Below, one piece after another: positions 1-7,891 of a DNA stretch of 64,000 bases. Within the stretch, counting starts at the first letter, position 1; each line of letters begins with the position of its first letter. The stretch is from Telluribacter roseus (GTDB lineage: Bacteria > Bacteroidota > Bacteroidia > Cytophagales > Spirosomataceae): positions 1 to 64,000 of the forward strand of contig NZ_JAFEUV020000001.1 in the NCBI RefSeq assembly GCF_017355915.2, written 5' to 3'. Made by a program: the position numbers and the translations under genes. The notes below the pieces were generated by a model. It did no database searches and was not told the origin of the DNA. It saw only the letters and a program-made list of their open reading frames with translations.

Positions 1-72
1 AACGTAAGGCCAGCGGATGCTTATTGGGGCCTTCAGGATCAGATCTTGGCCCAGCGGCAAAAAATCAAGCAT
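1..72 (-). CDS. possible 5' end of a gene cut by the left edge
   Basis: On the minus strand an ATG at 72-70 opens a frame of 24 codons that runs off the left edge without a stop. The reading begins MLDFLPLGQDLI, and its codons (CTG, GGC, ATC, AAG) resemble those of neighbouring genes. The leader just upstream is AT-rich and has an in-frame stop two codons before the ATG. I do not recognise the product. The fragment is too short to exclude chance, so this is only a candidate partial gene. Confidence 0.3.
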   Translation of the reverse strand, partial: MLDFLPLGQDLILKAPISIRWPYV

Positions 73-741
73 ATGTCAATGCTTAAACGTCGGAAAAATC
101 ATATTTTTCAGCAACTCCAAAGAGGATAAAACCTTCTCTTCTCTTTTCACCCGCAGTTGTCCACTTTTCGCTGACGATCTACACCCCACTATCTGTACTC
201 GCAGATTCACTAATTACCTACGTCATGTTCTTTCTTTGTTATATAGAATAGGAGAGAAATTTATCCAACGGTAAGCTACTTAAGAGAAGGAGTTGATTAC
301 GAATTATGCATCGCCCCTGTTTTATAAGTTCTTCTATGTACTGAAAGGGGCGCTCTTGGTTAGGACAAGATACCTAATTCTTTGCTACCGCCAGTTTGCA
401 ACTGGTGGTACATAATCCTGTAAGCCTTTGACTACACTACTCAGCGGTAACTACTGAAATACTACTATCCTGGAAGGTAGAGATCAATGGATTTGATGGT
501 TTTGCAAGTCACAGACTTGCTTCATTGCCTTAGCCACCAGTTGCAAACTGGCGGCAGCTTAGGTAGCTGAGCGGAGCCAGCTATCTTTCATATTGAGGAG
601 TGTTAGCCTTTCGGCAGCGCCGATATGCTTTATGGCAGGGGAACTACATCTGGAAATGTTACCAGAATTTAGAGTGCTGTATATCTGCCTTCGCCCGAAA
701 CCAGTAAGTTTGCCCCGTGAAAAGTGAAACGACACGTATTG
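73..741. other. long intergenic region with REP-like palindromes
   Basis: This stretch holds no convincing gene. An 85-codon frame at 17-274 on the plus strand has unnatural composition and no family features. What can be seen are three palindromes between 388 and 554, described separately, and a weak hairpin pairing 312-318 with 346-352 over a long loop. The region may also contain the promoters of the edge gene and of the glycosyltransferase that follows, but no clear -33/-7 pair was found. Confidence 0.5.
388..554. repeat. REP/BIME-like cluster: inverted 21-bp palindromes plus a central hairpin
   Basis: A 21-bp sequence at 388-408 and its exact reverse complement at 534-554 face each other across 125 bp. 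Each copy is itself a near-perfect palindrome, with a core CCAGTT-TGC-AACTGG, so each can fold into a hairpin. Between them a third palindrome at 504-520 pairs GCAAGTC with GACTTGC around an ACA loop. Hairpins of this kind, repeated in alternating orientation, match repetitive extragenic palindromes, which in many bacteria are spread by RAYT transposases. No RAYT gene is in the window, so the mobility is inferred. Confidence 0.6.
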
Positions 742-2415
742 ATGAGTACCCTTCGCCGCATTGACTACCTGCTGATTGGAATTGGAGCTTTACTAGTATA
801 TGGATTAGGCCTATTTCTGCCCATTCTCAATTCGGATCCGGCCTTTAATGCCACCGTAGCTTTGCGTATGTACCAGTCGGGCGATTATGTGAGCCTGATA
901 GACCAGTTTACCCCCTACCTCGATAAACCCCACCTGTCGTTCTGGCTGGCTGCGGCTTCGTTTGAGGTATTTGGGGTATCGGCCTGGGCCTATCGTATGC
1001 CCTCCCTTATTGTTTCTATATTGGGTATATATGCTACCTACCGCCTGGGAAGGGAGGCGTATAATAAAGAAGTTGGAAGCCTGGCGGCGGTAGTGCTGGC
1101 TACTATGCAGGCGCAGATCCTGGCGAACCATGATGTACGGATGGATGCCCTGCTGACGGGCTTTGTGGCTATCGGGGCCTGGCAACTGTATGAGTACCTG
1201 AAGTACGGCCGAATCAGCGGACTGGTATGGGGGGCGGTCATGGCGGGGCTGGCCTTCAATGTAAAGGGCATGGTAGGAGTAGGCGTACTGGGTATTGCCT
1301 TCCTGATCGAGGTACTGCACCAGCGGGCGTGGGGGTGGCTTTTCTCCCTCTCAATATTTGCTGCTGTTGTTGCTTTTGCCGTCACCATCAGCCCGGTGCT
1401 CTGGGCCTTCTACGTGCAGTTTGATCAGCATCCGGAGCAGGTAATAGCGGGCCGTACCGGCGTGTCGGGCGTGCGCTTCATCCTGTGGGACCAGAACTTC
1501 GAACGTATGGCCGGTGGACGTTTTGGTCAGGCCGGTGCCAATGATCCGGTCTTTTTCTTTCATACGCTGCTGTGGGCGGCTTTGCCCTGGCCGCTACTTA
1601 TCTACGCCGGCTGGATCACCCGTTTCCTGCGGTTCAGGCGGATGGGTGCGCAGGAGTGGCTTACGGGAGGCGGAGCGCTGGCCTGTATGATACTCTTTTC
1701 GGTTTCGTCATTTAAGCTTCCCCACTACCTCAATATCCTGTTTCCGCTGATGGCGGTGTGGGTGGCTGGCTGGGTGGTACAGGCCCGGCAGACGAATAAT
1801 ACTAGTCTACTGCGATTTATCAGCTGGACGCAGTTCATAGTACCGGCGCTGATGGTGGTGGTCGCTCTTCTACTAAGCCTGTGGGTATTAAGGCAGGAGG
1901 TAGGGCTACTGCAGGTAGTACTTATCGCGCTGGGAGGGGTAGGCCTGGCCTTTTACCTGTATACCATCAAGGATGCTCTCCGGCGGGCGCTGGTGTTTTC
2001 GGCGCTGGGGGCGCTGTATGTCAATGCTATTCTGAACGGGCTCATATACCCCGCGCTGGATACTTACCAGGCCGGCAATCAGATAGCGAAGGTGATAAAG
2101 CAAAAAGAGGTACCAACCGGCCATGTGTATTTTGCCGAAGGTACCCCCTTATTCTACGATCTTGAGCTGGGTATCGAACGGATCATTCCCTACGTGACGC
2201 CGCGGCAGGTACAGGAGCTGCTCCGGAAGAAGCAAGCCGTATGGCTGGTGGTAGCCCCGGAGCGAGCCAGGGCGTACCTGCAGGCAGGAGGCCGGGTCGT
2301 GAGCCAGCAGTGCTTCGATGATTTTCACATTACCCGCCTGACGGCTCCCTTCCTCAACCCCGCCACCCGGGCAGGTACCTTAGGTAAGTACTGTCTGGTG
2401 GAGCTGAGGCGGTAG
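742..2415 (+). CDS. integral membrane glycosyltransferase, family 39 / ArnT-like
   Basis: A 557-residue polytopic membrane protein that probably transfers a sugar from a polyprenyl-phosphate carrier to a lipid or protein at the periplasmic face, as in the PMT/ArnT (GT-C) superfamily. The N-terminus is one membrane helix followed by a loop with the acidic motif NSDPAF and then TPYLDKPHLSFWL; this early Asp-containing loop with a later DKP is typical of the family. About ten further hydrophobic segments follow up to residue ~430, then a soluble C-terminal domain of ~120 residues. I chose ATG 742; an in-frame GTG at 724 would add six residues. The true acceptor cannot be read from the sequence. 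It stands alone, with a hairpin after it. Confidence 0.85.
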   Translation: MSTLRRIDYLLIGIGALLVYGLGLFLPILNSDPAFNATVALRMYQSGDYVSLIDQFTPYLDKPHLSFWLAAASFEVFGVSAWAYRMPSLIVSILGIYATYRLGREAYNKEVGSLAAVVLATMQAQILANHDVRMDALLTGFVAIGAWQLYEYLKYGRISGLVWGAVMAGLAFNVKGMVGVGVLGIAFLIEVLHQRAWGWLFSLSIFAAVVAFAVTISPVLWAFYVQFDQHPEQVIAGRTGVSGVRFILWDQNFERMAGGRFGQAGANDPVFFFHTLLWAALPWPLLIYAGWITRFLRFRRMGAQEWLTGGGALACMILFSVSSFKLPHYLNILFPLMAVWVAGWVVQARQTNNTSLLRFISWTQFIVPALMVVVALLLSLWVLRQEVGLLQVVLIALGGVGLAFYLYTIKDALRRALVFSALGALYVNAILNGLIYPALDTYQAGNQIAKVIKQKEVPTGHVYFAEGTPLFYDLELGIERIIPYVTPRQVQELLRKKQAVWLVVAPERARAYLQAGGRVVSQQCFDDFHITRLTAPFLNPATRAGTLGKYCLVELRR

Positions 2416-2437
2416 GGATTGCTACTTTTGAATTAGT

Positions 2438-2469
2438 GAAGGGAGGAGAACAACTACTTTCCTCCCTTC
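2438..2469. terminator. hairpin between convergent genes
   Basis: A 10-bp perfect stem (2438-2447 with 2460-2469) around a 12-nt loop lies between the convergent stops at 2415 and 2493. The flanks are pyrimidine-rich on the plus strand but there is no clean U-run, so a terminator role is probable rather than certain. Confidence 0.4.
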
Positions 2470-2492
2470 CTCCTTTCAACCTTTCCTCCTCC

Positions 2493-3281
2493 CTACTTGA
2501 TCATCCCGTACTTGGCCTTGGCCCGGCTGCGCGACATGCCATCAAAGTGCCACCATTCGGTAGGGTTGACGGAGAAGCCGGCCTGGGTCATAGCGCGGCG
2601 GAGCAGGGCGCGGTTGGCTACCTGCTGGGTGGTAAGTTTGCCCTCGCGGAGCATCTGCTGTTCGGTGCGGGGGTAGGCCAGCGGGCCAAAGTAGTCGTAC
2701 TTGGTACCCATGTCGAGGGGCTTTCCGGCCGGGTCGGCTACGGTGAGGTCTACGGCACAGCCAAAGTTATGGATAGAGCCTATCTTGGGATCGGCTACGT
2801 ACTGCGGCTTTTGTCGCACGGGCATATCCAGCGCATCCCACAGGATGTATTGCACCGAGTTGGGGCGGGCCGCATCGTAGACCAGCAGGCGGTGACCCGG
2901 CTTGATTTCGTTCAGCAGCTTATTGGCACGGGCTAGCTTGCGAGCCATATCGGGTTGCATATAGGCGCGGGTCAGGTCGCCGTACACGTCTTTCCCGACA
3001 AAGTTATCGGTGGTGGAGTACTTAAGCTCTACCAGTAGCGTCGGATCCACTTTCTGAATATCAACCAGCCCCTGTTCTATCATTTTTTTCTCCAGCTCTG
3101 GTATGGTGTCACCGTTTTTACGTATAGGGGTACTAGTGCTGTCGGTGGTATGCTTTTTTGGGCTATCAGTAGCAGGCGCAGTAGTCTGATTTATAGTTTG
3201 TTGTTCTTTCGAATGGCTTTGGCAGGCACAGGCTGTCCCCAGCAGTAGGGGTAGGTAAAGGAAGGCCAGAGACTTTAGCAT
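2493..3281 (-). CDS. D-alanyl-D-alanine dipeptidase, VanX/DdpX type (M15D), lipoprotein
   Basis: Predicted zinc dipeptidase of peptidase family M15D that cleaves D-Ala-D-Ala, either for cell-wall turnover or nutrient recycling. The catalytic signature is intact: SIHNFGCAVD at residues 169-178 gives zinc ligands H171 and D178, and TEWWH at 241-245 gives the catalytic Glu 242 and ligand H245. The YDAARP motif at 135-140 carries the transition-state Arg. The first ~20 residues are a hydrophobic signal ending in GTACAC, so it is probably an envelope lipoprotein, followed by a Ser/Thr-rich linker to ~residue 60. There are no vanH or vanA neighbours, so it is not a vancomycin-resistance cluster. 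Confidence 0.88.
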   Translation of the reverse strand: MLKSLAFLYLPLLLGTACACQSHSKEQQTINQTTAPATDSPKKHTTDSTSTPIRKNGDTIPELEKKMIEQGLVDIQKVDPTLLVELKYSTTDNFVGKDVYGDLTRAYMQPDMARKLARANKLLNEIKPGHRLLVYDAARPNSVQYILWDALDMPVRQKPQYVADPKIGSIHNFGCAVDLTVADPAGKPLDMGTKYDYFGPLAYPRTEQQMLREGKLTTQQVANRALLRRAMTQAGFSVNPTEWWHFDGMSRSRAKAKYGMIK

Positions 3282-3505
3282 AGAGGTATGATTTGGATTG
3301 TTGAATTAGGCACTAAATTTCTTCTGAGAGTACAAGTAAAGCTTCTACTTTTACAAATACTATATATTTATTGGCAAAAATCGGCAAGTTTTGGTTATTA
3401 TTACTGAATATTTAGTTGATAATAATCACGAACGATGATTGTACAAGAGTGTATACAGAGACTTTAAAAGGCTCGAAGTAGGTCGTTCACACTAATGCAC
3501 ACAGA

Positions 3506-4165
3506 ATGAACAAGATCAGACTCTTACTGGCTGATGATCACCGCGTACTGGTTGAAAGCCTGGCTATGCTGGTGGGAACCATGGATGGAGTGGAAGTAGT
3601 AGGAATTGCAAATAACGGGCACGAGGTACTCGAAAAGCTTGAAAAGCAGGAAGTAGAAGTAGTACTCTCAGACCTGCATATGCCCCAGATGGGAGGTATT
3701 GACCTGGCGTACCAGGTAAGTAAAAAATTTGCGGATGTAAAGGTACTTCTCCTGACGATGGACGAAGAGCCTGCTATCATTAAAGAGGCACTTAAGGCAG
3801 GAGCCAAAGGCTATGTACTGAAGAATGCCTCCCGCTCTGATCTGGAAGAGGCACTGCGAACAATCATGTCCGGCGGGGTATACCTTCACGATCGGATCAG
3901 AGAACTGCTGGCTCAGGCAGAGGCCAATGGCAACGGTAATGGCAATGGTCATGATGGTGACGGACTGATAGGTGGCCTTACTACCCGGGAGATAGAGGTA
4001 ATACGCTATATTATCAATGAAGTACCTACCGCTCAGATCGCGGAGGAGATGTTCATTGCACCGAGTACCGTAGAGACCCACCGACGGAATATCTTCAAGA
4101 AACTAAATATACATAGTGTTATTGGCCTTACCCGCTTCGCTATCAAGCACGGCCTGATCAAGTAA
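3506..4165 (+). CDS. NarL/FixJ-family response regulator (REC + LuxR-type HTH)
   Basis: A 219-residue two-component response regulator. The receiver domain occupies residues 1-120 with acidic pair D10/D11, phospho-acceptor D56 in SDLHMPQMGG, a switch Thr in LLLTMDEE and the conserved Lys in GYVLKNAS. A LuxR-type helix-turn-helix occupies roughly 155-219, with the recognition stretch PSTVETHRRNIFKKL. The two are joined by an unusual Asn/Gly linker (residues ~138-150, GNGNGNGHDGDG). No histidine kinase is adjacent, so its partner is elsewhere; the only kinase in this window starts at 54590. Phosphorylation should promote dimerisation and DNA binding. Confidence 0.92.
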   Translation: MNKIRLLLADDHRVLVESLAMLVGTMDGVEVVGIANNGHEVLEKLEKQEVEVVLSDLHMPQMGGIDLAYQVSKKFADVKVLLLTMDEEPAIIKEALKAGAKGYVLKNASRSDLEEALRTIMSGGVYLHDRIRELLAQAEANGNGNGNGHDGDGLIGGLTTREIEVIRYIINEVPTAQIAEEMFIAPSTVETHRRNIFKKLNIHSVIGLTRFAIKHGLIK

Positions 4166-4327
4166 CCTTCAGGGAATAAATGTGTAGTTTGATGGAGGGT
4201 CAACGAATATTTCTTTGTATTTATAATATAATCGATAGGACTGTAGGGGTATGGGGATGTATTTTTTACTATTATTAGTTAATTCGCCCGAAAGTAATTT
4301 CTAGTAAAACCTCATCCATCCAACTCC

Positions 4328-4759
4328 ATGAAACACTTTATCCCTCTGGCAGCGTTACTGCTGCTCTGTGCTTGTCTATTTATTGGTTGTAAGAAAAACG
4401 GAGATCCGGTGGTACCGGTGGAGACATCCCCCTACATCGGCCTTTGGGCGGGTACTACGAATGCCGGTGACTCTCTGAAATTTACGGTTTCGGATGTACA
4501 GGGTAAAATTATGCTGACGGGCTACGATGTAGACGTCAGAATGAAGTACAATGGAAAAGATATAACAATCAAGCAGAAAGAGACTAATTCTGCGGGGTAT
4601 GCTGAAGTAGTGGATAGTAAGATCAGTTATAAGTTGAATGGGATCGAGATCAATTTCAACTTCACCAGCCCTACTACGCTGGTAGGAGCGTACAGAGGCG
4701 AAGTGCCTATGCCTAGCCCAACCGTGATCGAGGGTACGTTTATTGCTAAGAAGAAGTAG
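4328..4759 (+). CDS. small lipoprotein of unknown function
   Basis: A 143-residue protein with a hydrophobic signal ending LFIGCKKN, so the mature protein probably begins at a lipid-modified Cys 21 and is anchored in the envelope. The rest, from YIGLWAGTTNAGDSLKF on, is a single predominantly beta domain with alternating polar and hydrophobic residues; the xGxW start is reminiscent of lipocalin-like lipoproteins common in Bacteroidota. I do not recognise a named family. It is monocistronic and faces a bidirectional terminator shared with the convergent gene at 4822. Confidence 0.75.
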   Translation: MKHFIPLAALLLLCACLFIGCKKNGDPVVPVETSPYIGLWAGTTNAGDSLKFTVSDVQGKIMLTGYDVDVRMKYNGKDITIKQKETNSAGYAEVVDSKISYKLNGIEINFNFTSPTTLVGAYRGEVPMPSPTVIEGTFIAKKK

Positions 4760-4783
4760 CTATAACTACGTATAGTACATAAA

Positions 4784-4814
4784 AAAGGCCCGGACGCTAC
4801 ACCTCCGGGCCTTT
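4784..4814. terminator. bidirectional rho-independent terminator
   Basis: A 10-bp perfect stem (4784-4793 with 4805-4814) is flanked by A6 on the left and T-rich sequence on the right. It can terminate both the lipoprotein gene ending at 4759 and the convergent gene ending at 4822. Confidence 0.8.
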
Positions 4815-4821
4815 CCTTTTA

Positions 4822-5496
4822 TTATTTCTTTTTGCTGGCTTCTGCCTTGCTGGTTTCTCCCCAGTTGACTCTGAACTTTCCGTCGGTGACGGTGATTTCA
4901 TCGGTTTCTTTTGTCTTCTTGGTATTGTCATGATCGTGCGGATCACCCGTTACGAGCATACCCCCGCCCGCGGCCGTAATTACCTTTTTTTCCAGGTTAG
5001 CCATCAGGCCGTATCCGCTCATGGTAGCCACGGCTCTCTTCTGGTAGTACACGCCTTTCATTTTGGCGTCAAAAGTACCTTCGATGGAGTTATTTGTAAC
5101 AGAAGTAACAGTGACGGTACCACTCACCGACTCGCCATCATGGAAGCCGTGTCCCATTTTTTTGGTTTCTTCGGTATAGTCTACCAGCGCGTAGCCGTTA
5201 GGTAGCTCCTGGGCTTTTTCGTATTTGGATTCCAGCTCGCGCATGGTAAGTACCGGATAGGTACCGGGCTTGAGCTCACCGAAGTAGTACAGTCGGATCC
5301 AGAGCTGTACATCAGGGTTAACCTCCATACCGGCAATGGCCAGATAGTTGAAGTCGCTGACGGGGATTTTGAGGCGCTGGGCTTTGGCCTGCCACTCTTT
5401 GCCGTTGATGGTAGCCTTAAAGGTGTTGTCGGGTACCTGGGCATACGCTGTGGTACCCAGGAATAATCCTGCTACCAGAATGAAGATGTTTTTCAT
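4822..5496 (-). CDS. secreted protein of unknown function
   Basis: A 224-residue protein with a standard signal peptide (cleavage expected after AYAQ, ~residue 20). The mature part begins NTFKATINGKEWQA, a motif seen in many Bacteroidota periplasmic proteins in which an N-terminal beta strand carries a NGKxW core; a beta-rich domain extends to ~150. The C-terminal quarter is His/Asp/Lys/Thr rich (GDPHDHDNTKK) and ends in a Lys-rich tail. No enzyme motif is visible and I cannot name a family. It is transcribed alone. Confidence 0.72.
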   Translation of the reverse strand: MKNIFILVAGLFLGTTAYAQVPDNTFKATINGKEWQAKAQRLKIPVSDFNYLAIAGMEVNPDVQLWIRLYYFGELKPGTYPVLTMRELESKYEKAQELPNGYALVDYTEETKKMGHGFHDGESVSGTVTVTSVTNNSIEGTFDAKMKGVYYQKRAVATMSGYGLMANLEKKVITAAGGGMLVTGDPHDHDNTKKTKETDEITVTDGKFRVNWGETSKAEASKKK

Positions 5497-5674
5497 AGCT
5501 ATTAGATAATGATTTGGTGGTTATATAACCCGTGTTTCCAGCGAAGTTATGGTTACTTTCAATGGGCTACAACATTCCCGGAGCAAATCTTATCCAGCGG
5601 TGTAACTGGCTGATGAGCGGGTAGATAAGTGGATGTTGTGCAGCAGCAGGTAGCTGGTAGTGACCACAAAAAAA

Positions 5675-5705
5675 GCCCCATCGGTATCTTTATGACCGAT
5701 GGGGC
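5675..5705 (-). terminator. rho-independent terminator of the PspC/LiaF-like operon
   Basis: An 11-bp perfect stem (5675-5685 with 5695-5705, loop of 9) is followed on the minus strand by a U7 run (A7 at 5668-5674). It lies 24 bp after the stop of the LiaF-like gene. Confidence 0.8.
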
Positions 5706-5728
5706 AATAGAGGGAGCTTACGAAATGA

Positions 5729-6721
5729 CTAGTACCGGTTGATCCTGACTTTGGACAGGCCCGCGTCGTACTTGATGGTGATCTTTCGGGTAGCGGTATC
5801 GAAGTTAGGTGAGCGGTAGAGGTTATCTTCTACTTTCTGCAGGTCGTCGAGGTTTCGGATATTCATGGCTCCGTCTATCCTTACTTCACAGCCTGCCGCT
5901 TTGGGTACTTCGAGCGTCACCGACGCTACTCCTGATTCTATTTTCACATCCGTATCTGCCTTTTCACCCAGGCGTACATCTACATCAGCTACGCCGGTAC
6001 TTACCTTCAGAGTTTTTACCTTGTAGTTGCTCAAGTCTATGTCAGCTTTGCCGGCGCCTATACCGATGTCCACGTTCCATACCGGTGCTTCATTCAGGCT
6101 CATGGTCACGACATTCTTGACCTTGCCATCCTTGATGTTGATCTGTTCCTGCTCCATCTTGAACTCCACGGTAGCCGTACCATCGGTCTTGTTGCTGCGG
6201 ATGTTGGAGATAAATCCACCCAGCGACGAACGCGTATCGGCTTCAAAGAGCTTGGCGGTAGTACCTATCAGCTTGAACTCACCGGCTCCACCTTCCAGAT
6301 TGAAGGTAGCTTCCTGAATAGCGGCATCCATTTCATACTCGTAGTGGTTGGTCTGGGTACGGGTAGGGCGGCTGCGGCGGTCCTCCTCGTAGTCCTGGTC
6401 GCTCGAGTCATGATCGTTGTTGTCGTCATGGTCCCAGCGGAAGTCCCAGTTGTTACGATGACGGTCGAAGGCGCGGTCGGTCCGGTACAGGATGCCGCCC
6501 AGTACAGCCAGCGCGATCAGCAAGCCGGCCAGGCCGCTGCCGACGCCACTGCGTTCACGCCCGGATACCAGCAGACTGATACCCGCCAGGATGAGCAGCG
6601 CCGGCCAGTACCGGAGTACTCCTTCCCAGTCCAGGTCGAGCAGGCCCATGTTGCGGAGGAGCCAGAATACCCCCAGCACCACCAACAGGCCTCCCCATAT
6701 TATTCCATTTGATCTTCTCAT
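5729..6721 (-). CDS. LiaF-like membrane protein with toastrack-type domain
   Basis: A 330-residue membrane protein, last gene of a three-gene envelope-stress operon. Residues 1-80 hold paired hydrophobic helices with the pattern GGLLVVLGVFWLLRNMGLL and YWPALLILAGISLL, typical of the LiaI-LiaF-like transmembrane module. An acidic, Arg-rich segment follows (~90-120, DHDDNNDHDSSDQDYEEDRR). Residues ~130-330 form a repetitive beta-rich domain with strand patterns such as FNLEGGAGEF and VSTGVADVDVRL, matching the toastrack fold of LiaF/DUF2154 proteins. By analogy with Firmicutes LiaF it may restrain an envelope-stress response. No LiaRS-like kinase/regulator pair is adjacent, so the signalling partner is unknown. 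Confidence 0.8.
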   Translation of the reverse strand: MRRSNGIIWGGLLVVLGVFWLLRNMGLLDLDWEGVLRYWPALLILAGISLLVSGRERSGVGSGLAGLLIALAVLGGILYRTDRAFDRHRNNWDFRWDHDDNNDHDSSDQDYEEDRRSRPTRTQTNHYEYEMDAAIQEATFNLEGGAGEFKLIGTTAKLFEADTRSSLGGFISNIRSNKTDGTATVEFKMEQEQINIKDGKVKNVVTMSLNEAPVWNVDIGIGAGKADIDLSNYKVKTLKVSTGVADVDVRLGEKADTDVKIESGVASVTLEVPKAAGCEVRIDGAMNIRNLDDLQKVEDNLYRSPNFDTATRKITIKYDAGLSKVRINRY

Positions 6722-6733
6722 GATAGGTTCAGG

Positions 6734-6919
6734 TTAGTAATTGGAGTGGGTACTTTTATCCGTACTAAATGTATGGCGAAACAAGAGTAACACTCCCGAC
6801 ACGATCAGGATCACGGGCCAGAAGTACCGGCCAAAATCAATGCTGGAAAGTTCTTCGATCAGAAACATGGAGCCTGCTACAATGAGCATCACGCCCCAGA
6901 ATGTGTTACGGAAAGTCAT
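6734..6919 (-). CDS. small LiaI-LiaF-like transmembrane protein
   Basis: A 61-residue protein made almost entirely of two membrane helices (NTFWGVMLIVAGSMFLIEEL and YFWPVILIVSGVLLLF), the same pattern that opens the LiaF-like protein 12 bp downstream and recurs in the PspC protein upstream. This three-fold occurrence supports a real gene despite its size. It probably assembles with its neighbours in the inner membrane. No enzymatic motif is present. Confidence 0.75.
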   Translation of the reverse strand: MTFRNTFWGVMLIVAGSMFLIEELSSIDFGRYFWPVILIVSGVLLLFRHTFSTDKSTHSNY

Positions 6920-7005
6920 GGCTGTTTATCGTTTTTGGTGTTAAAGGTAAATGTATGGGTACCGGGGCAGGAGGTTCGCTACCTCGGTGGAAGTATCAGT
7001 AAGTA

Positions 7006-7680
7006 CTAGTTGACCCGTATGGTGGGTTCATCATCGCCGGGGCCCTTGTCCCGGTTCACGTTGGGATCCGTAGGCCAGGTACGATCGCTGGTAGCACTGG
7101 ACGGTGGCGGAGTTGGAGTTGGGGCCGGAGTGGGAACTACCGGATCAAACGGCTCGGCCGGTGGTGGCGTAATAATGGGCTCGTGATGATCCCGCATGCT
7201 TTCCTCGTCCCGCTGGCGCAGCAACAGGTACGCTCCGATGCCGATCAGGGCGGCCGGCCAGAAGTAGTGACGTATGCTGTACCAGATAGGCAGTTCGTCA
7301 ATAAGCAACACCACGCCCACGGCTACCAGACCGAAGCCCAGGATCTTGGCCGACTGACCGGGCTTGCCCGATGGTGAATCAAAAACGCTGTAGGGTCTTG
7401 AAGCATTACCGGGTATGCCACCGGTCGTTTCTCCGGTGGTTGTACCGGTGGTACCCGTACCTGTACCCGTAAAGGTAGTAGTGGTAGTATCGCCCTCAGG
7501 TAACGCTACCCACAGGATGATATAGGCTATGATGATCCAGCCGGCATGCGGAGGCAGCAGCAGGGCCAGCACAAAAAGTACTCGAATGATGGCTTTATCA
7601 ACCCCGAAATAGTCAGCAACACCGGCGGCTACACCGCCCAGTACTGCTTCTCCAGGTATACGACGCAATTTCTTTTCCAT
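7006..7680 (-). CDS. PspC-domain envelope-stress membrane protein
   Basis: A 224-residue protein, first gene of the operon. Residues 1-62 match the PspC domain (LRRIPGEAVLGGVAAGVADYFGVD, then two hydrophobic helices ending YIILWVALPEGD). A Thr/Gly repeat linker (~65-90) leads to a second helix pair (~118-160) of the LiaI-LiaF-like kind, then a Pro/Thr-rich, probably disordered tail. PspC proteins sense inner-membrane damage in proteobacteria and are widespread as stand-alone sensors. The gene has a good -33/-7 promoter 34-64 bp upstream. In this lineage the PspC/LiaF combination is probably a self-contained membrane-stress module. Confidence 0.85.
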   Translation of the reverse strand: MEKKLRRIPGEAVLGGVAAGVADYFGVDKAIIRVLFVLALLLPPHAGWIIIAYIILWVALPEGDTTTTTFTGTGTGTTGTTTGETTGGIPGNASRPYSVFDSPSGKPGQSAKILGFGLVAVGVVLLIDELPIWYSIRHYFWPAALIGIGAYLLLRQRDEESMRDHHEPIITPPPAEPFDPVVPTPAPTPTPPPSSATSDRTWPTDPNVNRDKGPGDDEPTIRVN

Positions 7681-7713
7681 GGTATTAGGTTTGGCTATGT
7701 TTTAATTTGTATT

Positions 7714-7744
7714 CAAAGGTAGTAGGTTATGCAAGATACTTCAA
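7714..7744 (-). promoter_or_regulatory. Bacteroidota-type promoter of the PspC operon
   Basis: On the minus strand TTG (7744-7742) and TACCTTTG (7721-7714) are separated by 20 bp, fitting the -33 TTTG / -7 TAnnTTTG consensus of Bacteroidota primary sigma factors. Transcription would begin about 25-30 bp before the pspC-like start codon. Confidence 0.55.
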
Positions 7745-7891
7745 GCCGGAACTTTATTATCGGTTCCAGTTGAGGTTGAATGGTAAAATAGTGGGATACT
7801 ACCTAAATGTCAAATATAGCCGGGCTAATCACCTGGTAGGGCGGAGTGGGAAAAGAAAAGGAGCTGCTGGTGAAGCCGGTAGCGTAAAGGA

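Noticed and set aside
17-274. 85-codon plus-strand frame at the left edge
   Set aside because: Odd composition, no family motif, and it lies opposite the likelier edge gene start.
811-1320. 169-codon minus-strand frame
   Set aside because: It is antisense to the GT39 coding sequence and has no homologous features.
2493-3281. vancomycin-resistance cluster
   Set aside because: Only a VanX-type dipeptidase is present, without VanH, VanA or VanRS genes.
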